Shown here: one piece after another, positions 10,031 to 22,354 of the stretch
Layout of the letters: every line of letters starts with the position of its first letter
Position numbering within the stretch: the stretch's first letter is position 1
Assembly: GCA_021399435.1 (NCBI GenBank)
Contig: JAJTUP010000026.1
Location: 62,001 to 126,000, forward strand
Direction of reading: 5' to 3'
Source: Diaporthe sp. PMI_573
Taxonomy: Eukaryota; Ascomycota; Sordariomycetes; Diaporthales; Diaporthaceae
DNA length: 64,000 nt
Translations under genes and position numbers: made by a program
Notes under the pieces: model-generated
Databases searched by the model: none
The model's input: the letters and a program-made list of their open reading frames with translations, nothing else
What the model was told of the DNA's origin: nothing

Positions 10031-10826
10031 GATGGGCAGATTGCTGTATATGCGCTGTCGACTGCGAAGTGGTCGGGTGACGAGAGGCGCAGCCGTGACG
10101 TCGGGGATACAATTTTGTTGTAAAAAGGGCGGGCTGCCAATGGGTGGGGTGTCGTAGCACTTGAGCTTCCTCAAGTGCTAGCGGCAGCGGTCGGTTTCAG
10201 TGGAGCTTCGGGCTCGGACCAGGCTGGGCTCCCCTGCGGAATGATGGCATTTTTTGGGGGGGGACGATGATTATTAGCTTGAGACCAGACTGAGTCGCGA
10301 CGAGGTTAGGTATTCCAGAACTGCGACATGTGCTGCACCTGTGTTTTTGATGTGCTACCTGGAGCTGCCGCTGATCGGTTCATGGAGGGGCCCTAGGAGC
10401 ATCCACGGCAGGTGAGCCCTGAGACACCTGCAAAACAAGCTGTGCATGCAAGGAACTCAGGTTGCCTGGGCATCATTATGACATTCAGCGCCAAGAACTG
10501 TTGTGTAGTGGACTGCGAAGAGTAGCAGAAAGGTTGCATTAACCGTCTATGATACAGACCTACTCGGCCTCCTAAGAAACACTCATGTTTTTGTACACTT
10601 CCACCAAGCCGTAACCTTGATGTCTCATTAATTCTGTCCGCCAGTCATGAACCAGATCATTTATAATATAGCCCCGTCCCATTCCCAAGTCCGTACCACA
10701 CCTTACCAAGCCGTCCTGGTCGGACAGGATTTTCCGTGCCTAAAAACGCCTCGCGCCAAACATATAGTGCAATGTGATGTCTTTTTCATGCGCCGTGACT
10801 ACCGTCTGGTCGAATATCGGTCTCGT
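10031..10826. other. intergenic
   Basis: 796 bases between the SRRM1-like start and the 3' end of the next minus-strand gene. It holds an 8-base G run near 10256-10263; no coding frame is supported. Confidence 0.6.
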
Positions 10827-11466
10827 TCACTTCTTCTCCACGTTGCTAGTCGCGTCGGGCCTTGGGAAGGTGTAGCGCGACGTCGGCCGCGGTCTCTCCT
10901 GGGTCTGCGACGCGTCGGCCCCTTGCTTGTTCTGCTTCTCGACTGCGGCCTTTTGCTTCGCGATCATGGCGTCAATCTTCTCGCGCGCCCTGATCAGGCT
11001 CGTGTTGTCCTGCTGCTTGATCTTGTTGCGGATGTCGTACAATGCCATCAGTGTGCTCGCGCGGTCGACGTCGTCCTCAGGCTGTTGCGCGCAGCCGCAC
11101 ACGTTAGCGTGGTGTGTCCGTGACGGGGCGAGGGCCAAGAACGAGGATGTATGTACTTACGTCGGAACCTCGCGGCGTCCCCGGCATGGACCCTTGGGCC
11201 GAGTTGGTTCGCGTCATGGGTGGTGTCAGGATGCGGCGCCCGAATTTGTCGAGACGGTTGTTCGATACGGAGGACGAGGGTCGCGAAGCGCTAGCGTTGA
11301 GGGCAGGAGACTTGAGGCCGTCATTCTGGTTTGGAGCCTGGGCCTGGGCCTGAGCCTCCTGTTTGAGGGCCTTGTTCGCGTTCACAAGTGCTGCTGCTGC
11401 TTTCTTGTCGGCGGCGCTGAGATCGGAGATGTCAGCTAGCATCTGAGCCAGCTGGATAGACTCCAT
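10827..11466 (-). CDS. small helical hypothetical protein
   Basis: Two exons, 11466-11161 and 11081-10827, give 186 residues. The 79-nt intron (GTAAGT, GCTAACG branch, CAACAG) is phase 0. The N-terminus is helical (MESIQLAQMLADISDLSAAD, then an Ala-rich stretch with Gln-Ala repeats). A Ser/Pro linker follows with LDKFGRRILTPPMTRTNS, which looks like a phosphorylated short motif. A second helical segment (ASTLMALYDIRNKIKQQDNT, REKIDAMIAKQK) could be a coiled coil. The tail is basic and disordered. I do not recognise the family. The clean splice and ordered helix-linker-helix plan argue for a real gene. No signal peptide or membrane segment. Confidence 0.75.
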
Positions 11467-12870
11467 GACGCCGACATGCGATGGCGTTCGGGGTCGGAGG
11501 GAGGTGCTGTGGGAGTGTGGGCTGGCTGACTATCCGGGCGAGTATACAGGGAGAGGAAGGTCGAATGATGCGGTGGTGGTTGGTGAGACGACGTGGGCTG
11601 CTCGATGGTGTCTGTCGGAACTGCGGGTTCCAGCTCGACTGTTTTGAGACGGGCCCGGGTGTATTCAGACAACCATGTACGTAATGAGCTAGGCTCGAGT
11701 GGAATGTGTCTTATGAGCAGGGTCCAGGTGGAGGGCAGGCGGCTGGGTCGGGGCGCCAGGTACGAATGCTGAGGCTCGATCAGAACGGAGTCACAAAGAA
11801 TTGTGTTAGATTCGCGACCGCGCGGGATCTTGCACTACGGGGGGGGGTAAATGTGCGGAATCCAGAGAGGATACTCTAGGCAGTCAGCCTGAGAGAGGTG
11901 CCGCGGGGGTGGGAGAGCTGTAAGCCCAATGTTGACCTCCTGCCTGAAATTTTTCTAGAACATCGGCTCTGATCTTCCTTTGTGTGGGGAAGCTGCGGTT
12001 AACGAGCGGCGGGGAAGAAGCGGAGGCCCACGGTCCACAGTCCCCTCTCCCCCTGCTCGCCCCCCTTTCATGACTACTTTCCCCAGACTTTTGCCTCTCA
12101 TCGCTCGGCTCGTGCCAACCTTGACACCTGCACAGCCCGGTGCTCAATTTAAAGCCATTTCAATGAAATCTTGTCTTTGCCATGCCGCCGGGCTGCCACG
12201 GTACTGTGCAATTCCTCTGTGTGGGCCATGAATGAATCAACCAAGCCAGGAGACGAGTACAAGATCTCGTGGAATGGGGATCCCCAGTACCCGACCACAC
12301 CATCAGTCTAATGAATGGTCCTACAAGAGACGTCACTACGTCGCGGGACTATGGCCTCGTGGGCAGCCCGTTTTCTGTGATACAGGACTCTGCCGATGCT
12401 GGGCAGCCTTGTTGTCTGGTTGTCTGTCGATTTACAACCTAATGTCATGTCATCCACGCAAGTGCAACTCAGACCCGGTGTTCTGGGAGGGCCGTCTCTT
12501 GCACGCCCATGCTGCAACCTATCCGGGGTTGTATGCTGCTGTCCTGAATCATCCGTTCCGTCAGCTATGTGAAGCATTCTTGTTCCCCATTGCGTCTCTA
12601 TTCAGGCACTGTCAAAACAGCGATGGAACTCGGTAACAGTGGCCGCAAGGTCAAACGATTCTCGGTAATTCATGCACGCCTTGTGGAAATGTGTAGGACC
12701 CAATGTATGCCTAAAACACAGCAACTCCCGGGCCAAACGGGGCTTCTAGAACACATAAGGCCCGTCCATCACTTGACGTCAACAGCTTATCCCATCTCGA
12801 GGCTTTGATTGCAAAGCCTGGCCAAGAACCCCAGGCCGTAAAGTAAGTGTGTACCGGGGGGGGGGGGCTT
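11467..12870. other. intergenic
   Basis: 1.4 kb between the small helical protein gene and the PhzF gene. No supported coding frame. Contains G runs at 11839-11847 (9) and 12856-12867 (12), the latter only three bases beyond the PhzF stop codon. Confidence 0.6.
12856..12867. repeat. 12-base G homopolymer
   Basis: Run of 12 G on the plus strand directly beyond the 3' end of the PhzF gene; C on that gene's sense strand. Confidence 0.9.
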
Positions 12871-13954
12871 TTAGAGGAATATTTCCCCCTTCATCACAAC
12901 CTTGGCCGTGCCACCGAGCCTCACCTCTTTTATCGCCCTCGTTCCGTCCGGCCCTTTCTTTGAGACAACATGCGTCTCGATATCGCTCTTCCTACCAAGC
13001 TCGACGCCCTGCGTGATGTGGTACCTGGTCTCATCAGCATCTCCCTTCAGGCTCAGATAGCTCGTCAACGACGACGCCGCGGAGCCGGTGGCCGGATCCT
13101 CAAAGTCGAGCTCCACCATCCTCGAACGAATGGTCTCATTTCTTAGCCCATTCTCATCAGTAGCAACAGCCTGTGGGACATAATCTAGCGAAGCCTCTCG
13201 TTAGTCCTACAGCATTCGTGTCCGGGCCACATCTCCATGGTCAGCAAGTACGTAGAAGACCGGGCAGTCGCTCACAATATCTCACCGTGAACCCGTGGCC
13301 CCATGGTCCTGCATCCAGGAGGCTCACGTATTCACCGAGGTCCAGACGCTTGCGGACATCGACGCGGGCGAGGTGCTCGAGGCTGGGGAGCTCGACGAGC
13401 AGGAAGGTCATGCCCTTGACGATGCTGAAGATGGGTGCGTCGAGTTCCGCGGCGCAGATAGATCCGTCACCGTGAAGGGCGGGCTCGATCTGGGCCCTGA
13501 CGCCCTTGTCACCCAGCTCGTAGAGAGACCGCAGAGTGCGCGAGTGCAGGTGCACGTCGTGCGGGATGCTCGCCGTCACCCTGCCGTCGGCGGCCGAGGA
13601 CTTGGTGACGCGGATGGGACCGCACGGCGGCGTGATGGTGTCGACAAAGTCCCAGCCCAGGTGCTGCAGGAGCAGGTACGTCGTGCCGATGGTTGGGTGG
13701 CCCGCGAACGGGAGCTCGCTCTCGATGGTGAAGATGCTGACCTCGCGGACGCTCGAGGACCGGTCTGGCCGCTGTAGGGTCTCGCCCGGCCGGAGGTAAA
13801 GGAAGATGGTCTCGGACAAATTGAACTCCTTGGCGATGAGCTGCTGCTTGTCCTTGCCCAGCGCGGCTCGCTCCTTTTCCTCGACAATGACCACCGCTAG
13901 GGGGTTGCCGAGGAAGGGAGTGTCCGTGAAGACATCGACCGTGATGAATTGCAT
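12871..13954 (-). CDS. PhzF-family isomerase/epimerase-like protein
   Basis: Two exons, 13954-13252 and 13184-12871, give 338 residues. PhzF folds are paired diaminopimelate-epimerase-like barrels; fungal members are mostly uncharacterised, so phenazine synthesis should not be assumed. Family marks are clear: N-terminal FITVDVFTDTPFLGNPLAVV, general-acid Glu48 in FNLSET, AGHPTIGT, and EDPATGSAASSL near the C-terminus. The proposed 67-nt intron (GTACTT donor, GACTAACG branch, CTAG acceptor) is phase 1 and restores the frame into YVPQAVATDENG. An alternative, GTGAGA at 13285 to CAG at 13171 (115 nt, phase 0), also fits and would drop about 23 residues. A TATA-like element lies about 95 bp upstream. 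Confidence 0.85.
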
Positions 13955-14044
13955 GGTGAGTCAAGGGTAAAGAGGGGTCGGATGCGTGGATAGGAATCAA
14001 GACGTTGGAGAGTAGGACCTCGACAATACTCGACCAGTGCCCTG

Positions 14045-14053
14045 CTTTATATC
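14045..14053 (-). promoter_or_regulatory. TATA-like element
   Basis: Minus-strand GATATAAAG about 90-100 bp upstream of the PhzF start codon. Assigned by motif and spacing only. Confidence 0.4.
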
Positions 14054-17000
14054 ATTATATGCCCCCCGGACACAGCGACCTCGGGACCATGACCAAGGGA
14101 GAGCACTTGCGCTGTACTAAGTGAGTCACCTTGAGGCTCGAGGGGCTCGCATTCTGAGGGCGCACAGGTGTATCGTGAGGCGCTAACGTGACTGGGTGGG
14201 GCGTTCCCTGTCTATCCCTCAAACCTTGGAGGTATTCCGACTTGTGTCACTGTACGACTGACTAAAGTGCGTACCGCCTAACTTGCCAATTGCCGGCTGT
14301 GGCTGTTACATATGACGGTTTTGCTCTTGGAATGATATCATAGGCAACACCGTCCGCGAAAAAGCAAGACATGATCAAATAGATTGACCATGTGACATCC
14401 ATGAATCTCTGCGCCTGATTTGCAGAAGAAACTCAACAAGTACGCTCCTCCCAAATACCAATTTACAGGTCAACTGTATGAGACTTGAATTGATTTAGAC
14501 ATGGCATGGTCTAGTAGGGTGTCTCTTCTGGTTCAAAGAGGGGAAGCCCAACTTCCGCAATATTTTTTACCCGCGGGAAACCTGCCCCAGCCTACCTAAG
14601 CACAGTGATTACTGAACAAGTGACTCTCCTTACCGACACCGGTAAAAAGCCCCCGCCCCCAAAAAAAAAGAATTATTTGTTGCGAATTACCCTCAGCAGC
14701 CCCCACAAGCGGTGGCAGGAGTCGTAGAGGCACCGTATCTTTCCCGGATTTCCCTTCTCTTTCTGACTTTCTCTGTCCATTATAGGCCCCTGAAAGCCCC
14801 CCCCCCTCTTCTTCCTTCAGAACGTTAGGGGACAAGCATCTCTTGGAGCACTGACAGAATTATGCAAAGCTACTATACTGCTTGTTTGTTGGATTTGGTT
14901 GCACTCTCAATAACCCGTTCAGGGTGAAGAAGGCCAAGGGTGTGTTGCGGGAATATGAGCACTGACAGCCCGGGGTGAAAGAGACCATCATCCAGGATCT
15001 TTGGCCATTTGGGACGTACTCATGAATGGTTGACCAACTGTATCCTGAACCTGAGTGCCGTTCTTCCCTAATGTCCATGCCTTGACGGCCGGCTGTATCG
15101 CCGAAGGGTAGTGGACGACAGTCCCAGTCTCGTATCAAAGATTTTGGTGTCTGTCAGAATTGAAGGTGTATAATGTGCTGTGCTTGTTTCTGGGACGAAA
15201 GCATCAAGTATTAGATCCCTCTCAGGCTGTGTGGCTGCCCTGCAATAAAATCTGGTGTCTCTGTTATGTCACTAGGGACTCAGTAGCAGCCCTCAAACAG
15301 CCAAAATCCGATACGACAGAGTCCTATGATGAACAGATCTAGGTCATAAGTGGTGCACTGAAAGGTGTGGAATGGGTGGAAGCAGGTAGAGCCAGCTGGC
15401 AACACAGACCGAAGTAAACATTTCGCAATAAGCTTCAAAACTGCCCGCGTTCATCCGTGTAAGCTATTTGATACAGAGGCATTTATTATACTTCCAGCTC
15501 GTGAGACTGACATCCTTCCTAATCACTCTTCGCTTACATTCTTAAGCAGGCCTTACAGCTGTCGCCGTTGTCAATCCTCGAATAGAGGGCAGGGGATGCT
15601 AAAGTGATATTCAAACACGATTTGAAGCATGGCTCGGGTGTGTGATGAGTGCTTTCGCGTCAAAATTGAGTACCAAAGTGTTGCAGTGAGCATTCATACC
15701 TGAAATACCCGAGCTCAAACCTCTGTTCGGCGTCGTAGTCCTTCCGTCTAGCGCGTCCAGCAGATCAGCGCATTGAAGAGAAAAGCAATATATCGGTTTA
15801 CAGATCCGGCGTCCGTCATCACCCCGGGGAGAGTTGAGCTTCCAACATGCATAACTTACCTCCCCTCCCCTTGCGACACGGGAAGATAAAGATGCAACAA
15901 AGACGAGATAACGCAGTATCCTTTCTTTATCTTTTATCTACCACAATTGGTTTACGATGGCAATTATTTCTGCCTGCTTGGATATACTTCTCGATGTCGT
16001 CCACTACCTGAATTACTTTTAACCCGCCATTAAGCTTATCCTCCTGTCGGCCGTCATGTTACAATGCTAATATTAGGGCTATTGAAATTTTGCTGGGCCT
16101 GGAAACACACTCCGGATCATTACACTGGCCTCTGGGAGGAGATAACGGCTGTGTCAGTTACGCAAAAAACGGTCAGACGAAGCGCCAGCCCCTGAGGATC
16201 CAGCAAGCCCAATGCTGAGTATGAGGCATCCATGTTGTGTTTCGATAGAATTCATTTTTCGATTTTACAAGCCCCGGATATTATTATATAACCAGATTCA
16301 GGTGCTACTCGGACCTTACTAATGTATACACGTTTAATTTGCATGCCCTAGGAGCCCCGGGACTGAGGATGCGAATATCGAACTAACCTTCCCGAGCACC
16401 AGTCAGAGTTCATGAACGCCAGCGCGGATTCTGATGGATCTTCTGAGATCTTCCAATGCCAACGGCTGACCAACAGGCCGCCTCTCAAAATCCACAACCA
16501 TACCCGGGTGTGCCGCGTTGAAGCCGTCGGCCGTTTCCTGTCTCAAGCAGGCATATCCCTGCGAAATCGCAGGCCGTCACCCGCGGACATGACGACCCGT
16601 CCCTAGCTTACCGTCCGTGATAACTCAAATCTATATCAAAGATCAGAGGAACAGGGATTCCCTCTCTCGGATACACGTCAGACCACGATTTTCCTACATA
16701 AATCCGACACGGAAACTCACAGAGTATGCTTTGTTTCCTACGTCTCATTCCATCCTCTTCAATGTGACGCGCAAGCCTTTTAGCAAGAATGTGTTATTCG
16801 CTTGCTCGGTCTCCTTCGGACGGGGCTGAATACTATATAGCGGCGCAGATTTGCCATAGCTCGCGGAGGCTGGCACATCTACCGTCCAGTATCGCCGTAT
16901 GGGATAACACATATGTCGGGGAAATAGGGACAGATCTGGTTTGCGTGTGGTCCAGCTCTGCCAGTGGAGCGAAAGATGTCCCTCTTGGGGCATCTTCCAA

Positions 17001-17211
17001 GATTCCAGCAATGGCGTGACCATTTTGGGTTTGCAGATGCTCCCGTTATCACCGACTAACTTTTTCTCGCGGACATTCAGTTCATGCCGAGCTTCCGTTT
17101 CGCAACCACAGTGATTGGGACTCGATGCAGTTGAAGCTAAGCTTTCAGATGCGACGCCTGAATTCTTGTTTCGATTGCTTGTTCACCAAAGCATGGCGTT
17201 AACCTCTGGAT

Positions 17212-17223
17212 CCGTTATAACGG
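17212..17223. promoter_or_regulatory. CCG-N6-CGG palindrome upstream of MFS gene
   Basis: Perfect 12-bp palindrome CCGTTATAACGG, 73 bp before the MFS start codon. Everted CCG/CGG half-sites are bound by many fungal Zn2Cys6 regulators. The site also contains TTATAA, so it could overlap a TATA element. Function inferred. Confidence 0.45.
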
Positions 17224-17295
17224 CAGGGCATGCCCTCTTTGGGGCCCTAAAATTATGTTTCTTGAACTGAGAAACAACAGACCATCAAAATCACA

Positions 17296-19352
17296 ATGAC
17301 TGAGAAATCATCAGATGTTCTGATTGAGGAGAGCAGCATCAGCAGGGGGGTCCTAAAGAATGCCTCCAGCAGAACCACGATCGCGTCGAGCATCCGCGAA
17401 ATCGATGGGCTTGTGGTGCTTGGGATGAGTCAAGATGACTTGGATTTCTACGAGGGATTTTCGCCGCAAATGAGGTCGAGACTGAATCGTAAAGTATGTC
17501 GTGGAGCTGTTCCAGATACCTACGGGTTTTCATTACTCGGCTTGGGAGAAGAGCACGCTGACCGCCCGGTTGCCTAAAGATTGACATTCGCATGCTACCC
17601 CTATTGGCTGCTCTATACCTGGTCTCGAGCCTGGATCGGGCCAACATAGGCAATGCAAAGATTGAGGGCCTGGCCACAGACCTGAAATTAAGCGGTGTCG
17701 AGTATAACACCGCGCTAGCAGTGTTCTTTATCTCTTATATTCTCTTCAGTGGGTGCCCACACACACCAGTCGCGTCCTTGCCTAATAGCAAGCTGACATA
17801 TTTGTTCAGACACACCGAGCAACGTCATCCTCAAGCAGATCAAGCGGCCATCATGGTACCTCGGCGCGAGCGCCATCGCGTTTGGCTTCATCATGTCCAT
17901 GCACGGCGTGGTCCAGAGCTTCACCGGGCTGGCTCTGTGCCGCTTCTTGCTGGGTCTCTTCGAGTAAGTCTTGCGCCCCGGGAATCACGACGCCTTCAGA
18001 ACTCAACACGCGTGCCCCCATCCGCTAAGCTGAGAACCATAGGGCCGGCTTCTTCCCAGCTGCAACCTACCTTGCCTCGGCGTACTACCTACCGCGTGAG
18101 CTTTCAGTCCGCATCGGCGCCTTCTACTGCACCGGCGCCATATCCGGCGCCTTCTCGGGCCTTCTGGCTGCCGCCATCACGCAGATGGACGGCGTGGGTG
18201 GCTATGAAGGATGGCGATGGATATTCATCATCGAGGGGATGATGACCGTCGTCATTGGGATGATCACAGTGATCTTCTTGATTGATCTCCCATCGAGCTC
18301 GACCCGGTGGTTGACCCCTGATGAGCTGAGGTTCCTCGAAGTACAGCGAAAGCTCAAACAGGGCGGTCTCAATGCCGACGGGAGCGATGTTGAAGGCGGT
18401 GAGCTGGGATTTCAGTGGTACCAGCTCAGGATGGTCTTGACAAACTGGAAGAACTGTCTGTTGTGCCTCTGTTTGGCGTGCCAGGCTGTGGGTTTCTACG
18501 GTAAGCCCCGGGTCCCGAGCCTGTTGACACTCATCAGGTTATCGCTCACGATGTCTTAGGAGTGAAATTCAACCTACCTACATTGACAAAGTCCATGGGC
18601 TTCACCAGTACGAACGCACAATTACTGAGTGTACCGCCTTATATCCTAGCCGGTATCACATGTGTGCTGATACCGCACCTCTCTGACCGTTACGGGGCCC
18701 GAGCTGCATGTAAGTTCAACGTACCTTCTGAGCTCGATGGGAGCCGCCCCCATTTTCCACATGAGAAATATGCTTAGACATCTCAGTTCTCGTACCATGC
18801 TTCTTTACCATGGCCCTCGGCTTCGCCGTCGTCATGGGCTTTGACGGCGATCTCCATGGATCTCATGTTGCGCCGGCCTATATCATGATGTGTGTTGCTA
18901 TCATGGGCCTCTTCTCTGCCTGTCCGATCCTCCTCACATGGGGCACCAGTAATACCGCTCCCGCCGGCCGGCGGGCTATGATCTCGTCCATGCTGACCTC
19001 CCTCGCAAACTTGGGCGGCATAGCGGGCAGTTTCATGTTCCTTGACGAGGAAGCCCCAAAGTACCGTACGTCTTTCCCGCGTTCCAGATCTCTGTCAGGC
19101 TGTTTAGGATCAGGTCTTTAATCAACGAGGTCGCGAGTATCACTAACGAGTACTCTTCCAGATACTGGATACGGATTAGCCGTAGCCTGTGGAACCACCG
19201 GTCTGATTGGTTCGAGTATCCTGTACTTTTCCTGGCGGCGGTTGAACAAAAGACGCGCGGGTGTCAACGAGGGGCAAATCAGGGAGAAGTACACTGATAC
19301 GGAACTGTTGCGCCTTGGAGACAGGAGCCCCTTGTTCAGGTATCAACTATGA
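17296..19352 (+). CDS. MFS transporter, anion:cation symporter (Dal5/Tna1-like)
   Basis: Seven exons: 17296-17493, 17580-17748, 17810-17963, 18043-18500, 18560-18709, 18778-19065, 19162-19352; 535 residues. All six introns (59-96 nt) are GT-AG and frame-preserving, and no stop interrupts the join, so the gene looks intact. The usual family layout is seen: a cytosolic N-terminus, then RKIDIRMLPLL, LDRANIGNAKI in TM1-loop, a TPSNVILK segment, GFFPAATYLASAYYLPREL before TM5, a central loop with EGWRWIFIIEG, and a C-terminal half with TWGTSNTAPAGRR. Members of this family import allantoate, nicotinate, pantothenate and similar organic anions across the plasma membrane; the substrate here cannot be told. 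It is the only gene in a 6 kb AT-rich stretch. Confidence 0.9.
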
Positions 19353-20292
19353 AGCTGATCACATGGGGCATTCTGTAGGTGCTCCTCCTTTCGGTCTAAA
19401 TGATGCTTGCGGGCATAGACACTCCGCCATAAGAGCATAGCTTGACATTATAATTTTCGCGGTAGCTTGGAGGGCGTGGTTGACATGACGACATGGAATG
19501 CAAAATTATACTCACATTTGGGCTGCACTCTAAGATGGCACTGTGGTATTAGCTTCAACCAGAAATTTTCAGAATATTTGTGACCAACGTAGCGGGAAGG
19601 CTCCAGAAGCAAGCCCAAGCAGTTGCCGCCATTTAGCCAAAGAATCCCAAGCTTGAGAAGCCTGTACAACCGAAGAACAGTACATGGGCAAGTCGCGATA
19701 ATTAAGACACAAGCCGAAGGGGTAGACAGAACAGCGATGATATACGCGTGTCTTGTAGACCGCCACAGCTTGATGGCATTAGACAAACGACTTAGAAGGA
19801 TAAGTGATGGAGCAGCCGAGAACAAGTCAGAATACCAAACGATCAAAAGGTTGCGCTGAAGCTGTGGAAGCATTATTTGGAATTACTAGAATAGTCGCCG
19901 CCATCATTTGAAGACCGAGGGCGTCGTAAGTAAACCCATTAAAACAGCATTGTGTGTACAATGTAACCAGCAAGGACCAGACCAGCGAGTCCAAGCCCAG
20001 CACTCTGGAGGCCAGAAGTCCGTCTATCCCAATGACCAAAGTCCCCGAAGCCAGCAGAGTCCAAGAAATCAAGGAAGGGAAACGCGCAAGCCAAAGACCC
20101 AGGTACTTTTGTATGTTGTATGTTCATATTCGCCATTTCGTATGTTCCGTCATCACATTATAATCATCATCAAATCGTAGATACAGTCATCATCTCAAAA
20201 AAGAGAAGGGAGTGGGTTTCCCCATCCCATCATAGAATATCCCCAAATCTCTTTCCACCACATCACTTCGCTGAGTCGGGGCCCAGCCCCGT
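19353..20292. other. intergenic, convergent 3' ends
   Basis: 940 AT-rich bases between the converging MFS gene and the Ser/Pro-rich protein gene. I see no supported coding frame. Confidence 0.6.
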
Positions 20293-22354
20293 TCAGCAGG
20301 CGCCGCCGTAGCGGACACCCCTCTTTCCGAGCTCCTTGCGCCCGACGGCGTCCTCGGGGAGGACCCAGCCGCGGCTGCGCTTGGCCTCCCTCTTCTCCGC
20401 CAGCTGGGGCTGGGGCATCCACGAGTCGCGGGGGAGGGCCTTCCTGCGCGTGCCCTCGGCGGGGGCGCCGATCTCAGCGCGCGCGGGGGCGTGGCCCTCG
20501 GGGAGCGGCTCGTCGCTGGCGAGCATGCACAGGCCCCAGAGGGCGAGGCAGGCAGTCATGGGCACGCTGCTGCTTGCGTGATTGACGTCATCGTCCCTGG
20601 TCAGGTCGATGGGGTCGCTGGCGGTGGTGCCGAGCTGGCAGCTCGTGACCTCGACGAAGCCGAAGTGAGGAGTGCCCTCGAGGCCGTTGCGCACCACAAC
20701 GAGCTCGATCTCGGTCAGGATGAAGCCGTACCGGCACCCGTGCTCGCGCATCACGTGGTGCAGGTGCGCCAGGCCCTTGAGGTACTCGACCCTCTTGACG
20801 TTGCCCTCGACGCGCATGCCCGTGTTGAACCGGTCGAATGACTTGACCAGCCCGACGACGCGCGCCGACGGCTTGCCGCCGAAGATGGCCGCAGCAGAGC
20901 TGGCGTCACCCGCCATGGTCGCGACGAACATCTGCTCCGTGTCCTTGGTGGCGTGGGGGCCAGATTTGGACGGCACGCTGAGCTGGACCGGGCGGTTGGA
21001 GGACAGGGCCAGCGCGGCGTTGAGCTTGGGCAGGTACCAGTTGGCATAGATCGAGTGGAGCGCCAGCTCCGTCTCAGGGTGGCGCTGCGAGCTCATGGGG
21101 CTGGGCAGGAAGCTCTCCGGCACCGGGCAGGTGAGGAGGCTGCTTGCCGCGCCACCGGCGAGCGACATGATGGTGGAGGTGTTGAAGGAGGTCCATGGCC
21201 GGACCTGTCTGACGTCCCACCAGAAGTGCTTGATGTTAGGATCCCTCAGGGGAAAGGCGATGGAGTGGACCAGGCTGGGCGTGGGGTTGGACGTGGTCAG
21301 GTAGTTGAGGAGGGTTGTGGTGGGGGCGGGGGCCAAGGCTGACGGCTGCAGGACCTGGACTGGCTCAATGGGCTGAGGCTCAGGTGTGAGACTGGCAGCC
21401 GGGGCCATGGGAGAAGAACCGCGTGAGGCATAGGGCTGCTGGTAAGAGGGGAAGTAAGAGGATGGGGCCGGAAGGTTTGTCAGGTCCGCTGGCGTTGAAA
21501 CGGGCAGCATGGCCGGGGTGGCTTGAGGTGTTGGCGTGGGGCTGCCCGAGTGAGCGGTCGCCTGCCCGGCGGCCGGGACGTAGGCGGGCATCTGGCGGTA
21601 GGTCGGGAACCCATACTTCTCTATCGTGACCTCGTCAAGGTTGCATGACGAAGCACGCTGAGCGCGGTTGTCCAATGCTGTCGTTGTTGCTGATGTGAAC
21701 TCGGCATCTGTGAACATGACCGGGGAGCACAGCAGGCTGGAGGAGTTGAACTCTTCTGGGAGCGTCGAAGGGAACGACGCAGCAGAGACAACCGGGGCAG
21801 GGTTGTAGCTGATGGTCTCTGGATTTGTGTAGCTGCGCTGGTGTGTTGGGCGGTAGGCGCTCCTGTTGGGCACTGGAGCCGGTGCCGGTGAGGTCCTTGC
21901 GCGCTTGGAAGGCCTTGCCTGAGGCTGGGGGACAGCATTTGGCACAATGTTCTGATCCTGGGAGCGGATCTTGGGCAGCAGCATGGGGCCATGAGTGCGG
22001 ATGGGAGACCGCGACGGGGTGGTCCTGCGCGTGCTGGTGCTCACAATCGAGTCGGAGGGCGACGACTCGAAGGAGTAGACAGAAGACCCGTTGGAGACGG
22101 TCGAGACTGATCGAGAGTGACCAGAGTGTCCATGGTTGTGTGTGAAAGGGATCTCCAACAGGGAAGAGTCGAAGCTGAAGTTGGGAGGTGTAGTTGGGTT
22201 GCACGGAAAGGTGAAGTCGAATTGAACATCCCCTGCCAGACTGTATGGGCCAGCAATGTCAGCGATGTTGAAGATGATTGTGTTGTAGATCACACACAGC
22301 GACCGCGGCCGCCTGATCTCCAAGCCCGAGGATCGACGCAACTTACGTGGACAT
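20293..22354 (-). CDS. conserved fungal Ser/Pro-rich protein
   Basis: Two exons, 22354-22347 (eight bases) and 22240-20293, give 651 residues starting MST. The 106-nt intron (GTAAGT, CGCTGAC branch, ATACAG) is phase 2. I chose this start because its ATG sits in a CACCATG context and the upstream in-frame residues read like leader. Residues 1 to about 370 are low-complexity Ser/Pro/Thr with a basic KRAR patch. The C-terminal part is ordered: FWWDVRQVRPWTSFN, a central block of about 100 residues, then MREHGCRYGFILTEIELVVV and MTACLALWGLCMLA. This resembles a C-terminal region recurrent in uncharacterised Pezizomycotina proteins, where RYGFI(I/L)T..ELV is followed by a hydrophobic LALW helix. 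No catalytic function can be named. A 6.9 kb gene-free stretch lies on its 5' side. Confidence 0.8.

Larger units (their letters stand above)
13955..17295. other. gene-poor AT-rich stretch
   Basis: 3.3 kb without a supported gene and with visibly more A/T than the blocks on either side. It holds the PhzF promoter, a C run at 14798-14806 and the MFS promoter. Short protein-like frames on the minus strand at 16403-16790 do not join into one reading frame. The composition could reflect repeat-induced point mutation of an old repeat, but no parent element is recognised. Confidence 0.5.

Noticed and set aside
16403..16790. Protein-like frames on the minus strand, including TADGFN and YVGKSWSDVYPREG, with an intron-like GTAAGC...TTTCGCAG between them
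   Set aside because: The two frames do not join in phase across the proposed intron (the splice runs into a stop), and no family was recognised. It could be a decayed gene but the evidence is too thin.
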